Source: Rhodoferax fermentans (GTDB taxonomy: Bacteria > Pseudomonadota > Gammaproteobacteria > Burkholderiales > Burkholderiaceae_C). From it: 64,000 bases of DNA. Positions within the stretch are counted from its first letter, which is position 1, and each line of letters opens with the position of its first letter. Below, piece after piece: positions 31,653-39,766 of this stretch. The notes under the pieces were generated by a model. The model ran no database searches. It was given only the letters and a program-made list of their open reading frames with translations, and was not told the origin of the DNA. The stretch covers positions 558,001 to 622,000 of the forward strand of contig NZ_MTJN01000002.1 of the NCBI RefSeq assembly GCF_002017865.1, in the 5' to 3' direction. The translations under genes and the position numbers were made by a program.

Positions 31653-32170
31653 GCCGCAAACCCGAGACAGCGTTCATTGATTCGGTCCACAGGCACTTAC
31701 CCAAGAGCCTGTACCGAATCAAAAACAACAATCCCTTCAACGGAGGCCAAGCCGACTGCTGGTATAGCGGAAAATACGCAGACCTTTGGATTGAGTACAA
31801 ATTCATCGAGCGTATAGCTAAAGACGGCGTTTGTGCAAACTTATCCGCACTGCAGTCTGAGTGGTTGCGTGATCGGTACTCAGAAGGCCGCAACATAGCG
31901 GTTATCGTTGGAAGCAAAGACGGCGGCGTCCTCTTGCGTGATCTTGAGTGGGAAACTAAGCTCCCACAACAGACTTTTATAAACAATTTAAAAAGCCGCC
32001 AGGAACTTGCGCGGTGGATACAAAGCGAAACCGGAGTCCAAAATGATAAAGTCCGAAGCGGAGATTTACCAGATACTCGAAGAACTCCTTCGAGCGGCGG
32101 GCAACACACCCCAGACGTGTGTCGACCTGCACGACGACCCACGCGTGCGGGCGCTCGCACCCAGCCCTAA
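31649..32170 (+). CDS. Putative PD-(D/E)XK endonuclease (VRR-NUC-like)
   Basis: The 173-aa product has ETAFIDSVHRHLP..YRIKNNNPFNGGQADCWYSG and a catalytic-looking DLWIEYKFI (about residues 44-52), which fits a small PD-(D/E)XK nuclease. The last 42 residues (Arg/Pro/Thr-rich) are encoded by the same bases as the start of the next gene in another frame. The nuclease fold itself probably ends near LARWIQSETG. The C-terminal tail may be an artefact of an unused stop or a recent frameshift. Confidence 0.65.
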   Translation: MSRKPETAFIDSVHRHLPKSLYRIKNNNPFNGGQADCWYSGKYADLWIEYKFIERIAKDGVCANLSALQSEWLRDRYSEGRNIAVIVGSKDGGVLLRDLEWETKLPQQTFINNLKSRQELARWIQSETGVQNDKVRSGDLPDTRRTPSSGGQHTPDVCRPARRPTRAGARTQP

Positions 32171-32429
32171 CCGCGTCAGCGACTACCTCGGCCACATGTG
32201 GCGTAGAGGTCTAGTACAGCGCTGGTACGCCAGCAAGGAAACCGCGCAGCGTTCGCGCTATGCCTACACCTGGATTGATCAACCTGAAGAAAAGCCTGAG
32301 CCTGTATCCCGCCTGACAGTGCCTCAGCGCAAAGCCGCGCCAGAGAAGCCCAACGTGACGGTCGTCGAAGACGATGGCAGCATCACGCTTGACTTCAAAG
32401 AATTCACCATCACGGTCAAGCGCAAATAA
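32043..32429 (+). CDS. Winged-helix-like hypothetical protein (128 aa)
   Basis: It starts inside the end of the preceding nuclease gene (128-base overlap) with CGGAG upstream. The N-terminal part (IYQILEELLRAAGNTPQTCVDL..RVSDYLGHMWRRGLVQRWY) looks like a winged helix, and the tail is charged (FKEFTITVKRK). It ends at a strong terminator. The function is unknown; a DNA-binding regulator is possible. Confidence 0.6.
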   Translation: MIKSEAEIYQILEELLRAAGNTPQTCVDLHDDPRVRALAPSPNRVSDYLGHMWRRGLVQRWYASKETAQRSRYAYTWIDQPEEKPEPVSRLTVPQRKAAPEKPNVTVVEDDGSITLDFKEFTITVKRK

Positions 32430-32460
32430 AGCGGGCTGCGGGTGACTGCAGCCTTTATTT
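32424..32460 (+). terminator. Bidirectional terminator
   Basis: AAATAAA-GGCTGC pairs with GCAGCC-TTTATTT, giving a stem with U-rich tail at the stop of the preceding gene. Confidence 0.75.
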
Positions 32461-32485
32461 AAACCCACAACTCTAACGAGGTCTT

Positions 32486-32539
32486 ATGAACATCAATACA
32501 GATGACGAACGAGCACGTCTGATCGGCGGCGCATCATGA
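32486..32539 (+). CDS. Possible 17-codon leader peptide
   Basis: ATG at 32486 with GAGG upstream reads MNINTDDERARLIGGAS, and its stop overlaps the next ATG (ATGA). The CTCTAACG motif lies 8 bases before the ribosome site. It could be a leader that couples translation to the next gene, but it is too short to be certain. Confidence 0.3.
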   Translation: MNINTDDERARLIGGAS

Positions 32540-32724
32540 GAGCGGGCTGGAAGAACGACCCCGCCACGCGCGCCTACTTCGAGATCAAGCGCGCCGTCCA
32601 GCAGCACAACGCACGCTGCAACCAGATGCATGAGATTCAGCTCCAGGCACTGGATGTGGTGGCCGCAGAACTTCTCAAGACCGCTGCGGACGCAGCGAAC
32701 CGCAGCAAAGAAACGAGGCACTGA
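32536..32724 (+). CDS. Small hypothetical protein (62 aa)
   Basis: It overlaps the possible leader by four bases. It is helical and charged (AYFEIKRAVQQHNARCNQMHE). Function is unknown. It lies immediately before an HNH gene. Confidence 0.5.
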   Translation: MRAGWKNDPATRAYFEIKRAVQQHNARCNQMHEIQLQALDVVAAELLKTAADAANRSKETRH

Positions 32725-32726
32725 AG

Positions 32727-33380
32727 ATGACAAAGCTCACTGACTTGTCGGGAAAGGTCATCGGGCGACTGTTCGTTCAACGCCGTGCCAAAGACTTCGT
32801 ACAGCCAAACGGTCGAAAGCGCGCTCAATGGCATTGCATCTGTGCCTGCGGAAACGTGATATTGGTTGAAGCCAGCAATCTTGCTTCAGCTCACACACGT
32901 TCTTGCGGGTGCCTGGTTGTGGACACCTGTTCTGACGTTGGATGCAAAAATCGAACGCACAGCAAGACAGACACCCGCGAATGGAACGCGTGGGCCGGAG
33001 CCAAGAGTCGGTGCTCTAATCCAAACGTAAGCGCGTTTAAAAACTACGGTGGGCGTGGAATAACAATGTGCCGTCGATGGCTAAATTCATTCGCAGCGTT
33101 TTTTGCTGACATGGGGCCTTGCCCTCCAAGATTCACTCTCGAACGCAAAGATGTGAACCGAGGCTATACCCCCAAAAATTGCATCTGGGCTTCAGCCAAA
33201 ACGCAAGCCCGCAATAGACGCACCACTGTTTATGTGCGGCGTAAAGGCCGAAAAATCACTTTGGCTCAAGCGGCTGAAGACCACGGTTTACGACTTAGCC
33301 TTGTGCGCGACAGATTTTGCCGCCAAGGTTGGAGTCTTGAAAGATCATTAACAACCCCTGTAAGGAAAATCTGTGTTTAA
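32727..33380 (+). CDS. HNH endonuclease upstream of DNA ligase (217 aa)
   Basis: The N-terminal zinc-binding region (CICACGNVILVEASNLASA..SCGC) is followed by the family core YGGRGITMCRRW, FFADMG, ERKDVNRGYTPKNC and a C-terminal helix-turn-helix (LAQAAEDHGLRLSLVRDRF). It ends eight bases inside the ligase gene, so it looks like a homing gene inserted at the ligase start. It belongs to the same family as the genes at 28153, 34236 and 38287. Confidence 0.85.
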   Translation: MTKLTDLSGKVIGRLFVQRRAKDFVQPNGRKRAQWHCICACGNVILVEASNLASAHTRSCGCLVVDTCSDVGCKNRTHSKTDTREWNAWAGAKSRCSNPNVSAFKNYGGRGITMCRRWLNSFAAFFADMGPCPPRFTLERKDVNRGYTPKNCIWASAKTQARNRRTTVYVRRKGRKITLAQAAEDHGLRLSLVRDRFCRQGWSLERSLTTPVRKICV

Positions 33381-34239
33381 ACCATTACTTGCTGCAGCTA
33401 TTGAAGACGTCACCAAGCTAGATTTTTCACGAGGCTGGATGGTTTCCGCCAAGCTCGACGGCGTACGCGCCATCGTTAAGGATGGCATCGTACTCTCACG
33501 AAGTCTGAAGAAGATTCCAAATCTGCACGTTCAGACTCTGTTCGGCCAGTGCGAGCACTTCGACGGCGAACTCATCGTCGGTGAACCGACCAGCAAGACC
33601 TGTTACACCGACACGGTGTCCGGGGTCATGCGTGTCAGCGGGCAACCCGACGTGCGGTTCTACGTGTTCGACAGCGTTCAGTTTCCGCAACGCACCTACT
33701 TCGAGCGCCGCCCTCGGCTTTCAGACGAACAAAAGCACCTCGTCGAAGTTAAGCAGACCGTCATCAACGACCTCGACGAGCTACTGGCAATGGAACAGCG
33801 CCACCTGACGCTGGGCTACGAAGGCTTGATCCTACGTGACCCAAACGGCAAATACAAGTTTGGACGCAGCACGGCCAATGAAGGTATTTTGCTCAAGCTC
33901 AAGCGTATGGAAACCGACGAAGCCGTCGTGCTTGCGGTCGTCGAAGAGCAGCACAACGGCAACGAGGCGACAACCAGTGAGCTGGGCCGCACCAAGCGCA
34001 GTTCGCACCAAGCGAACAAGACGGGCAAGGGTTCGATGGGCGCGCTGCATGTGCGTGATGTCAAGAGCGGCATCGACTTTCACATTGGAACAGGCTTTAC
34101 CGCTGAAGACCGCGCAGCCCTTTGGGCCAAACCACCTATCGGGAAGATCGTCAGCTACAACCACTTCCCTATTGGGCGCGTTGACCGACCCCGACACCCC
34201 TCGTTCAAGGGGTTCCGCGACGCGCGAGATATGTCATGA
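33373..34239 (+). CDS. ATP-dependent DNA ligase (T7-like)
   Basis: This 288-aa enzyme has nucleotidyl-transfer motif I SAKLDGVRA (Lys27), motif III FYVFDSV, motif IV YEGLILRD and motif V LLKLKR. It seals nicks in replicating phage DNA with ATP as cofactor. The start is a GTG at 33373 inside the end of the upstream HNH gene, with AAGGAAA upstream. Another HNH gene overlaps its stop by four bases, so both ends are flanked by related endonuclease genes. Confidence 0.9.
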   Translation: MFKPLLAAAIEDVTKLDFSRGWMVSAKLDGVRAIVKDGIVLSRSLKKIPNLHVQTLFGQCEHFDGELIVGEPTSKTCYTDTVSGVMRVSGQPDVRFYVFDSVQFPQRTYFERRPRLSDEQKHLVEVKQTVINDLDELLAMEQRHLTLGYEGLILRDPNGKYKFGRSTANEGILLKLKRMETDEAVVLAVVEEQHNGNEATTSELGRTKRSSHQANKTGKGSMGALHVRDVKSGIDFHIGTGFTAEDRAALWAKPPIGKIVSYNHFPIGRVDRPRHPSFKGFRDARDMS

Positions 34240-34679
34240 AGACGCACGGCCACGGCTCAGTTGCAAAGGGTATCTCTACGACTTACCGCAGCTGGCAAGA
34301 GATGCGTAAACGGTGCAACAACCCGAACGTGATCAGCTACAAAAATTACGGCGGGCGGGGTATACGTATTTGCCCGCGCTGGGATTCATATGAAGCGTTC
34401 CTTCAAGACATGGGCGAGCGCCCACCAGGCACCAGTCTCGACCGCAAAGATGGCGAAGGCGACTACACGCCAGAAAACTGTTGTTGGTCTACACGTTTGG
34501 TCCAAAACAACAACCGACGCAACTGTCTTTTTGTGACACACCTCGGGCGTAAACAAACCGTTGCACAGTGGTGCACCGAGCTGAAATTGAACTACGCACG
34601 GACCTACAGCCGATTGTTTCGTTCGTGTATGCCTCCCGCGCAAGCCTTCGCAGCGCCAGCTCTGCGCAAAAGCCTATGA
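34236..34679 (+). CDS. HNH endonuclease downstream of DNA ligase (147 aa)
   Basis: The family core is intact: YRSWQEMRKRCNNPN, YGGRGIRICPRW, FLQDMG, LDRKDGEGDYTPENCCW. The C-terminus carries a helix-turn-helix (TVAQWCTELKLNYARTYSRL) rather than the AP2 domain of the polymerase-linked copy. It begins inside the ligase stop and ends inside the next start. Confidence 0.85.
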   Translation: MKTHGHGSVAKGISTTYRSWQEMRKRCNNPNVISYKNYGGRGIRICPRWDSYEAFLQDMGERPPGTSLDRKDGEGDYTPENCCWSTRLVQNNNRRNCLFVTHLGRKQTVAQWCTELKLNYARTYSRLFRSCMPPAQAFAAPALRKSL

Positions 34680-34882
34680 CCCGCCCCGAGTACGCAGCCG
34701 CTGAGGTCTGCTGTCTGGGTAAAGACAAGCTCAGCACGATGAACTTGGCGCGTGGCATCGCCAAGCGCATGTCCAAGGTCCGCGAGAAAGCCATTACGGC
34801 CTACAAGTGCCCGCACTGTGATGCCTATCACGTCGGGGAAGATAACCGCAAAGGGAGACTCCATGGAAAACCGAGAACTTGA
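34676..34882 (+). CDS. Small zinc-binding-type protein (68 aa)
   Basis: C-terminal CPHCDAYHVGE could bind zinc with a partner; the N-terminal helix contains MNLARGIAKRMSKVREKA. It overlaps both neighbours by a few bases. It may be a short nucleic-acid binding protein. No family is known. Confidence 0.55.
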   Translation: MTRPEYAAAEVCCLGKDKLSTMNLARGIAKRMSKVREKAITAYKCPHCDAYHVGEDNRKGRLHGKPRT

Positions 34883-35573
34883 ATCCATCCGCCAGGAACT
34901 GGCCGGTCGCCTGGTGCAGCGCGAAGTGGTGTGCTGCGTCAGCAGCCTGATGACAGGCGTCATGCGGCTTAGCCAACTCGTGAGCTACGAAGAGATGCAG
35001 GACGCGCTGAGCACGGACTCTGACGAACTCTCAGAACTGTTCGTCAGACAGGACTACGAAGAAGCGGTACGTCAGTTCATCATGAACGATGCCGACCGCG
35101 TCGAACTCGAAGAAGTGGCTGAACAGCATGGCTACTGGAGCGAGGTGCTGGTGGACGCCAAGGTGCCGGAGGTCTTCGAGTCATCGCCCGACGAAGACGG
35201 CGACACGCTCTGGGGCTACGAAGGGGCGGACCCCACGTACGGCGACGAAGACGATGCCCGCGAAGCCGCCATAGAGTCCGTCTTGCCCGCCATCCGAGCC
35301 TGCGTCTGGGAGCTGATCAACACCGATGACGAGTACCAGTGGGTGTGCCGCGAGTACGACCTCGACTACGACTACGACGAGGTTTACGAGCACTGGGTGG
35401 TCAGTGGCTGGTTGCAGCGTAAGCTGGCCGAGAAAGGCGAGATCACGGGCGACCTGTGCGGCCTGACGATCTGGGGCCGCTGCTGCACCGGACAGAGCAT
35501 GGTGCTCGACCACGTCATTCAAGAAATCACCCGTGAGCTGTGGCCCGAGGAATGGCCTGGGGAGAAGGCGTGA
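34863..35573 (+). CDS. Acidic phage protein (236 aa)
   Basis: It has dense Asp/Glu throughout (SSPDEDGDTLWGYEGAD, YGDEDDAREAA, YDLDYDYDEVYEHW) and a C-terminal YEHWVVSGWLQRKLAEKGEI..GLTIWGRCCTGQ that I recall as widespread in phages and plasmids without assigned function. The ribosome site GGGAG precedes the ATG. It starts a run of three large acidic proteins. DNA mimicry against restriction is a possible role, inferred only from charge and context. Confidence 0.6.
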   Translation: MENRELESIRQELAGRLVQREVVCCVSSLMTGVMRLSQLVSYEEMQDALSTDSDELSELFVRQDYEEAVRQFIMNDADRVELEEVAEQHGYWSEVLVDAKVPEVFESSPDEDGDTLWGYEGADPTYGDEDDAREAAIESVLPAIRACVWELINTDDEYQWVCREYDLDYDYDEVYEHWVVSGWLQRKLAEKGEITGDLCGLTIWGRCCTGQSMVLDHVIQEITRELWPEEWPGEKA

Positions 35574-36334
35574 TGGAAGCGCGCATCCCTTTTTCCGGGT
35601 TCTACGAAACCAAGTGGTCCGAAGGCATCGACGAAGAAGAAAACCGTTACGCCGAAGAGCTGGCTGCCGAGTACGACGTTCCTATGAGCGAAGTTGCTGC
35701 GCTGCTTTTCCGTCACACGAAGTACCACGACGCTTACCGCCAAGTGGCCCGCGACTACGTGCCTTCTTTCTCAGCCCTCATCGACGTGCCCATGACCTAC
35801 AAGGACATGACGAGCCCGCGCGAGTACAACTTCGAGACCGACCGTGTCTTCGTCGAGGTGGCCTACAAGGACATGCTGCGCTTGGCCCGGCGCGTCGGGC
35901 GCAAGGCGCTGCGCAAAGCTGCCAAGGACATGTTCACGTCGCGCAGCGGCTTCATCAGTTTCTATGACGCCGATATAGCACGCTGGGGACCGCTGCGGGG
36001 CTGGGACCACAACCAGCTGTACTGCCTACTGACTGCTGCGGTCGACGCCCTGGACGAAGAAGACTGGGACTGGAGCATCTACGAAGACTTCCTCTCCAAC
36101 GGCGACTTCTCGAACGCCTTCCACGGCGCACTCGACAGTGAAGCCTTGATGCTGAACATCGGCAAGCTCGTTGGACGGCGCGAGCTGCGCGAAGAACTCG
36201 AAGAGTCCGACGACGACGGTGGTAAGCGGTTCCCAGTGGCTTGGTCCAACACCGCCGACTATGTCAACCGCTACAACGCAATGAACCCGGATGTGCCGCC
36301 AACCTCAGTCGTTTTTGTCAGGATCACACCATGA
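35573..36334 (+). CDS. Acidic phage protein, partner of the 34863 gene (253 aa)
   Basis: The ATG overlaps the preceding stop. The N-terminus MEARIPFSGFYETKWSEGID and the core TSPREYNFETDRVF are shared by a widespread phage family of unknown function. The C-terminal half is very acidic and aromatic (LDEEDWDWSIYEDFL, LEESDDDGG). It is strictly coupled to the 236-aa gene, suggesting they act together. Confidence 0.6.
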   Translation: MEARIPFSGFYETKWSEGIDEEENRYAEELAAEYDVPMSEVAALLFRHTKYHDAYRQVARDYVPSFSALIDVPMTYKDMTSPREYNFETDRVFVEVAYKDMLRLARRVGRKALRKAAKDMFTSRSGFISFYDADIARWGPLRGWDHNQLYCLLTAAVDALDEEDWDWSIYEDFLSNGDFSNAFHGALDSEALMLNIGKLVGRRELREELEESDDDGGKRFPVAWSNTADYVNRYNAMNPDVPPTSVVFVRITP

Positions 36335-36546
36335 CCCACGAACCCTACTTCGCAGCCCGCAGCGGTCAGCGCTACACCTTCCGCTCGATAGCTGAGGCCA
36401 TCCACGAAGACCACCCGCACCTCGACGGCAAGCACATCTTTGTGCAGCTCGACGCGGTGGACCTGCGTGCTGAGTTCGACGCAGGCGACACGCCGTACGG
36501 CCTGCCCTATTCGTTCACGGATTACCTGGAGACAGCTCATGCGTAA
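36331..36546 (+). CDS. Small acidic protein (71 aa)
   Basis: It overlaps the previous stop by four bases. The sequence FRSIAEAIHEDHPHLDGKHIFVQLD and an acidic tail continue the acidic theme of the cluster. No family is recognised. Confidence 0.5.
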   Translation: MTHEPYFAARSGQRYTFRSIAEAIHEDHPHLDGKHIFVQLDAVDLRAEFDAGDTPYGLPYSFTDYLETAHA

Positions 36547-37477
36547 ACGCACCACCTATCTTGAAGACGTCGAAGGCGTTGACTGCGAACTGACGTTTGA
36601 ACCTGTCGAATGGATCGACATGCACAAGGCCAAGGTCGACGACAAGTACGTCGTCGCCTACTGCGTACAGGACAACGACTACCGCGACATCGACGACCTC
36701 CTGGGCGACTGCATGGGCAAGATGTACAGCTTCCACCGGCACGCTGGGCACGACGACCACTCTAACGGCCTCGAAGCGCTGGGCAACACCTCTGACGGTG
36801 AAGCGGACCTCGACGCGGTGTGGGACAGGGCCTGGCATGAAGCCACAGATCGGCTCGTCAAGCGCGTCATGCTGCGCTACGAACTGGCCGACATCGCAGC
36901 AACGTACGACGGCACATCGTATGAAGAGCCGTACCAGGATCAGGAAAAGTACGTCGAGTCGTGCCTGCGTCAAGACTGCAATGACAGCGGCTGGGCCAAC
37001 ATCATGTACGACGAAGACCTCCGGGCTGTCCTCGAAGAAATGTGGTCCGAGCCCGCCTACTTCCCAGGTGACAAAGACGCGCAGCTGCTGGATGTTTACT
37101 CTCACAGCGGCGAGCACTGGAGCCTGAGCGGCGGCGGCATGCGCTGCAGGTGGGACACAGCCAGCGGCGCGGGCGTCTGGGTGCCTGACGAGTATCTGCG
37201 CCAGCAGCTCGACGATGACGAAGCCAAGGGCAAAGACCGCGCAGACCAGGCTCGCACCTACTGCGAGCAATTCCTCGACACGTACAACGACATCATCAGT
37301 GGCAACGTGTTCGGCTGCGTCGTCGAGTGGTTCGACGAAGACGGCACGAGCATCGACCACGACAGCTGCTGGGGCTTCATCGGTGACGACCACGCCCAGG
37401 AAGCGCTCAAGAGCGAGTTCTTCGACCCGGTGTGCAAGCGTCTGGCCGACGAAGTGCCTGCGGAGGCAGGGGTATGA
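36539..37477 (+). CDS. Large acidic phage protein (312 aa)
   Basis: It begins inside the previous gene (8-base overlap). Asp/Glu are abundant along the whole length (DNDYRDIDDLLGD, LDAVWDRAWHEATD, LRQQLDDDEAKGKD), with many Trp and Tyr. No catalytic motif is seen. It is the third large acidic protein of the cluster; the shared charge suggests a shared function such as binding to a DNA-binding host protein. Confidence 0.55.
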   Translation: MRKRTTYLEDVEGVDCELTFEPVEWIDMHKAKVDDKYVVAYCVQDNDYRDIDDLLGDCMGKMYSFHRHAGHDDHSNGLEALGNTSDGEADLDAVWDRAWHEATDRLVKRVMLRYELADIAATYDGTSYEEPYQDQEKYVESCLRQDCNDSGWANIMYDEDLRAVLEEMWSEPAYFPGDKDAQLLDVYSHSGEHWSLSGGGMRCRWDTASGAGVWVPDEYLRQQLDDDEAKGKDRADQARTYCEQFLDTYNDIISGNVFGCVVEWFDEDGTSIDHDSCWGFIGDDHAQEALKSEFFDPVCKRLADEVPAEAGV

Positions 37478-37674
37478 AATTCAAATTCACCACCACACCG
37501 CTCAAAGACTTGCCGCTGGGCAGCGTCGTCGACGGCTACAAGCTCACCGCGCGCTCGGCCACTGGCAACGGCTGCTTCGCACATCGTGTCGACGCCGACG
37601 GCTTCCCGACCACGCCGCGCGAGAAAGTCCTGCTGCTTTACACGAACGAACAACCTGTCGAGGAACAGACATGA
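37474..37674 (+). CDS. Small hypothetical protein (66 aa)
   Basis: It overlaps the acidic gene's stop by four bases. It is beta-rich in appearance (FKFTTTPLKDLPLGSVVDGYKLT) and may be a small barrel. Function is unknown. Confidence 0.5.
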   Translation: MKFKFTTTPLKDLPLGSVVDGYKLTARSATGNGCFAHRVDADGFPTTPREKVLLLYTNEQPVEEQT

Positions 37675-38078
37675 AAACACCACTCTTTGAACTCGGCCAG
37701 ATCGTGGCCACCCGAGGCGCGCCTGTGGACGCCGACCTCGACAAGCTGGTCAAAGAGCTGGCTGACGTGGGCTACTACGCCATCCGCCTCGACCACAAGG
37801 AGTGGGAACGCTGGGCCTGGCCCGGTGGCTACCCGCTCTACTACCTCTGCGCTGACGGCGGCGTGCTGTGCAGCAAGTGCGCGAACAAAGAGATTGAGTT
37901 GACCAGCACTCCAGACGCTGAGGCGGACTGGCACATCGTCGCGGCTGACATCAACTACGAAGACCCGCATCTGGAGTGCAGCGCCTGTGGCGAATTCTGC
38001 GAGTCTGCGTACGGTGAACCGATTGACAAGGACATGGGGTCCTCGCACAGCAGCGTCTGCCCAGGAGCCACATCATGA
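37671..38078 (+). CDS. Hypothetical Cys-containing protein (135 aa)
   Basis: It includes Cys pairs CSKC and CSACGEFC that could form a zinc site, and an N-terminal region like small regulatory folds (LFELGQIVATRG..LVKELADVGYYAIRLD). It is coupled by overlap to both neighbours. No family is known. Confidence 0.5.
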   Translation: MKTPLFELGQIVATRGAPVDADLDKLVKELADVGYYAIRLDHKEWERWAWPGGYPLYYLCADGGVLCSKCANKEIELTSTPDAEADWHIVAADINYEDPHLECSACGEFCESAYGEPIDKDMGSSHSSVCPGATS

Positions 38079-38290
38079 CCGCCACAGCCACAGCCACTCT
38101 GCAAGACGTGCACGGCAAGAAGGGCCGTGGCAGCCGGATCGAGGTCAAGTTGTCTGCCACCCAGATCGACTTCCCGTACACCGACGAGGCGCAGCGCCTG
38201 GCCCAGTTGGGCAACGCCCGCGCCTACCTCAAGCACGCGCAGCAGGCCGGTGCCAAACTGAAGATCAAGGAACTGGAGGACAAGGTATGA
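38075..38290 (+). CDS. Small hypothetical protein (71 aa)
   Basis: It is a short coupled gene with a basic middle (GKKGRGSRIEVKLSA) and helical C-terminus (AQQAGAKLKIKELEDKV). It is followed by an HNH gene beginning at its stop. Confidence 0.5.
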   Translation: MTATATATLQDVHGKKGRGSRIEVKLSATQIDFPYTDEAQRLAQLGNARAYLKHAQQAGAKLKIKELEDKV

Positions 38291-38916
38291 GCACATTAAG
38301 TGGTTCAATTATCGGGAGGTGGCGTGTTTTTGAGCGTGTCGCAGAACCACGCAAAGAAACAAAATACAGATGCATATGCGTGTGCGGCACTGAGCGCTTG
38401 ATTCGCGCGTCCAGACTTTCTTCGTTTGACTCGCTGTCATGTGGGTGCATGGCAAAAGACCTTCTCTCTGAAGCCACTAAAACGCATGGAATGTCTAAAT
38501 CCGCCGAGTTCCGCGCTTGGGCAAACATGTGGGACCGTTGTACGCGGCCCACGCACAAACAATACCCGCAATACAAAGCGCGAACGCCGCCATTGCGCTG
38601 GCGCTCATTTGAAATGTTTCTTTCGGATGTAGGGCTCCGCCCAAGCAAATTGCATTCTTTGGACAGGATAGACAACAGCAAGCCTTATGGACCCGATAAC
38701 ACACGTTGGGCGACATCCACACAGCAGCAAAACAACACGAGCCGCACAGTTCGCTTAACCCACGCTGGGCGCACGCAAGGCATCGCGCAATGGGCGAGAG
38801 AACTAGGTGTATCAAAAAGCACTTTGTGTACGCGCCTTTATCGCGGCTGGACCGTAAACGAAATACTCGCGCGGCCCATCCGTGCTAAGCATAAGGAGCA
38901 GCAACTATGTCCATGA
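38287..38916 (+). CDS. HNH endonuclease, divergent family member (209 aa)
   Basis: The N-terminal zinc region (CICVCGTERLIRASRLS..SCGC) and the core FRAWANMWDRC, LRWRSFEMFLSDVG and SLDRIDNSKPYGPDNTRW match the other copies in this prophage. The usual YGGRGI element is replaced by YKARTPPL. A C-terminal helix-turn-helix (GIAQWARELGVSKSTLCTRLY) follows. The altered core suggests a degenerate or differently tuned enzyme. Confidence 0.75.
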   Translation: MSTLSGSIIGRWRVFERVAEPRKETKYRCICVCGTERLIRASRLSSFDSLSCGCMAKDLLSEATKTHGMSKSAEFRAWANMWDRCTRPTHKQYPQYKARTPPLRWRSFEMFLSDVGLRPSKLHSLDRIDNSKPYGPDNTRWATSTQQQNNTSRTVRLTHAGRTQGIAQWARELGVSKSTLCTRLYRGWTVNEILARPIRAKHKEQQLCP

Positions 38917-39095
38917 TTTTGATCGAAGTCCGTGGCGGCATCGTCAACACCGTCTGGTGCTCTGAGCCCGACGGTGTGGAGGTCTTTATCCGTGATCTCG
39001 ACGACATCTACGACGCCGACGATCAGGTCTTCGACCCGCTGGTCGCCATACCCGGCCTGAAGGAACTGCGTGTTCCGCACTTTGTAATTTACTAG
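38907..39095 (+). CDS. Small hypothetical protein (62 aa)
   Basis: The start is ATG at 38907 or 38913, with AAGGAG upstream. It begins as a beta-strand-rich chain (MILIEVRGGIVNTVWC) with acidic loops (DLDDIYDADDQVFD). Function is unknown. Confidence 0.55.
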   Translation: MSMILIEVRGGIVNTVWCSEPDGVEVFIRDLDDIYDADDQVFDPLVAIPGLKELRVPHFVIY

Positions 39096-39103
39096 GAGGA
39101 TTT

Positions 39104-39436
39104 ATGAACCCCATCGAAGCACTACGGGCCTCGGGCCTGAACCCCATCGTCATCGACGAAGACACCGACCTGGACAGCGCCTTGGGCGAGCTGCTGGGTG
39201 AAACCGCCACGCCGCCGCGACCCGAGACGAACGAAGAATTCATCGCCCGCGTCATGAACTTTGGTTGCCCAACGGGCGCACTGATTCAGTCCTTCATCAT
39301 CGAAGCTCTGATGCAGTACAGCCAGAAGGTGTCCGAGAGCGACGCTGTCTGGGACAACGGCCTGCTCAACTCCGCGACGTGCAAGCGCACGGCAGTGTGG
39401 CTGCTGGCCGAAATCAACGCTAAGTACAAAGGCTGA
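39104..39436 (+). CDS. Hypothetical phage protein (110 aa)
   Basis: AGGAGG lies six bases upstream of the ATG. The N-terminus is acidic (VIDEDTDLDSALGELLGE), and the C-terminal half is helical with two Cys. It is found with the small protein before it. No family is recognised. Confidence 0.55.
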   Translation: MNPIEALRASGLNPIVIDEDTDLDSALGELLGETATPPRPETNEEFIARVMNFGCPTGALIQSFIIEALMQYSQKVSESDAVWDNGLLNSATCKRTAVWLLAEINAKYKG

Positions 39437-39438
39437 GC

Positions 39439-39597
39439 ATGTTCTGGAAAGTTTTAGCTGGCATGGCCAAGGGTTCGTTCTATCTCAGTCGCACAGCCAC
39501 AGCCCTTGGTGCGGCGGTCGTCATCACGGTGGGCGTGTACGACTTTCTCAAAGCTCGGAAACGCCACGACGAGCAACCGGTACGGAGGATCAGATGA
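39439..39597 (+). CDS. Small single-span membrane protein (52 aa)
   Basis: The ATG lies two bases past the previous stop. A hydrophobic segment (TATALGAAVVITVGVYDFL) is followed by a basic tail (KARKRHDEQPVRRIR). The type is consistent with a membrane anchor, and function is unknown. Its stop overlaps the next start. Confidence 0.5.
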   Translation: MFWKVLAGMAKGSFYLSRTATALGAAVVITVGVYDFLKARKRHDEQPVRRIR

Positions 39598-39764
39598 AAG
39601 CGTTTTACGTCGAAGTCACGAAGATTATCGTGATCACTATCGAGGCTGAGGACTATGACTCCGCCATTAAAGAGATCGAAAAACAGGAAACTGACGGTGA
39701 GCATGGGTATAGCTGGGTTCGGGCTGAGCCCCAGTTCAAACTGCTCGACGAATTCAATCTATAG
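39594..39764 (+). CDS. Small hypothetical protein (56 aa)
   Basis: It is coupled by ATGA overlap. It shows a compact alpha/beta pattern (MKAFYVEVTKIIVITIEAED..). It resembles small ferredoxin-like phage proteins. No family is assigned. Confidence 0.5.
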   Translation: MKAFYVEVTKIIVITIEAEDYDSAIKEIEKQETDGEHGYSWVRAEPQFKLLDEFNL

Positions 39765-39766
39765 CT

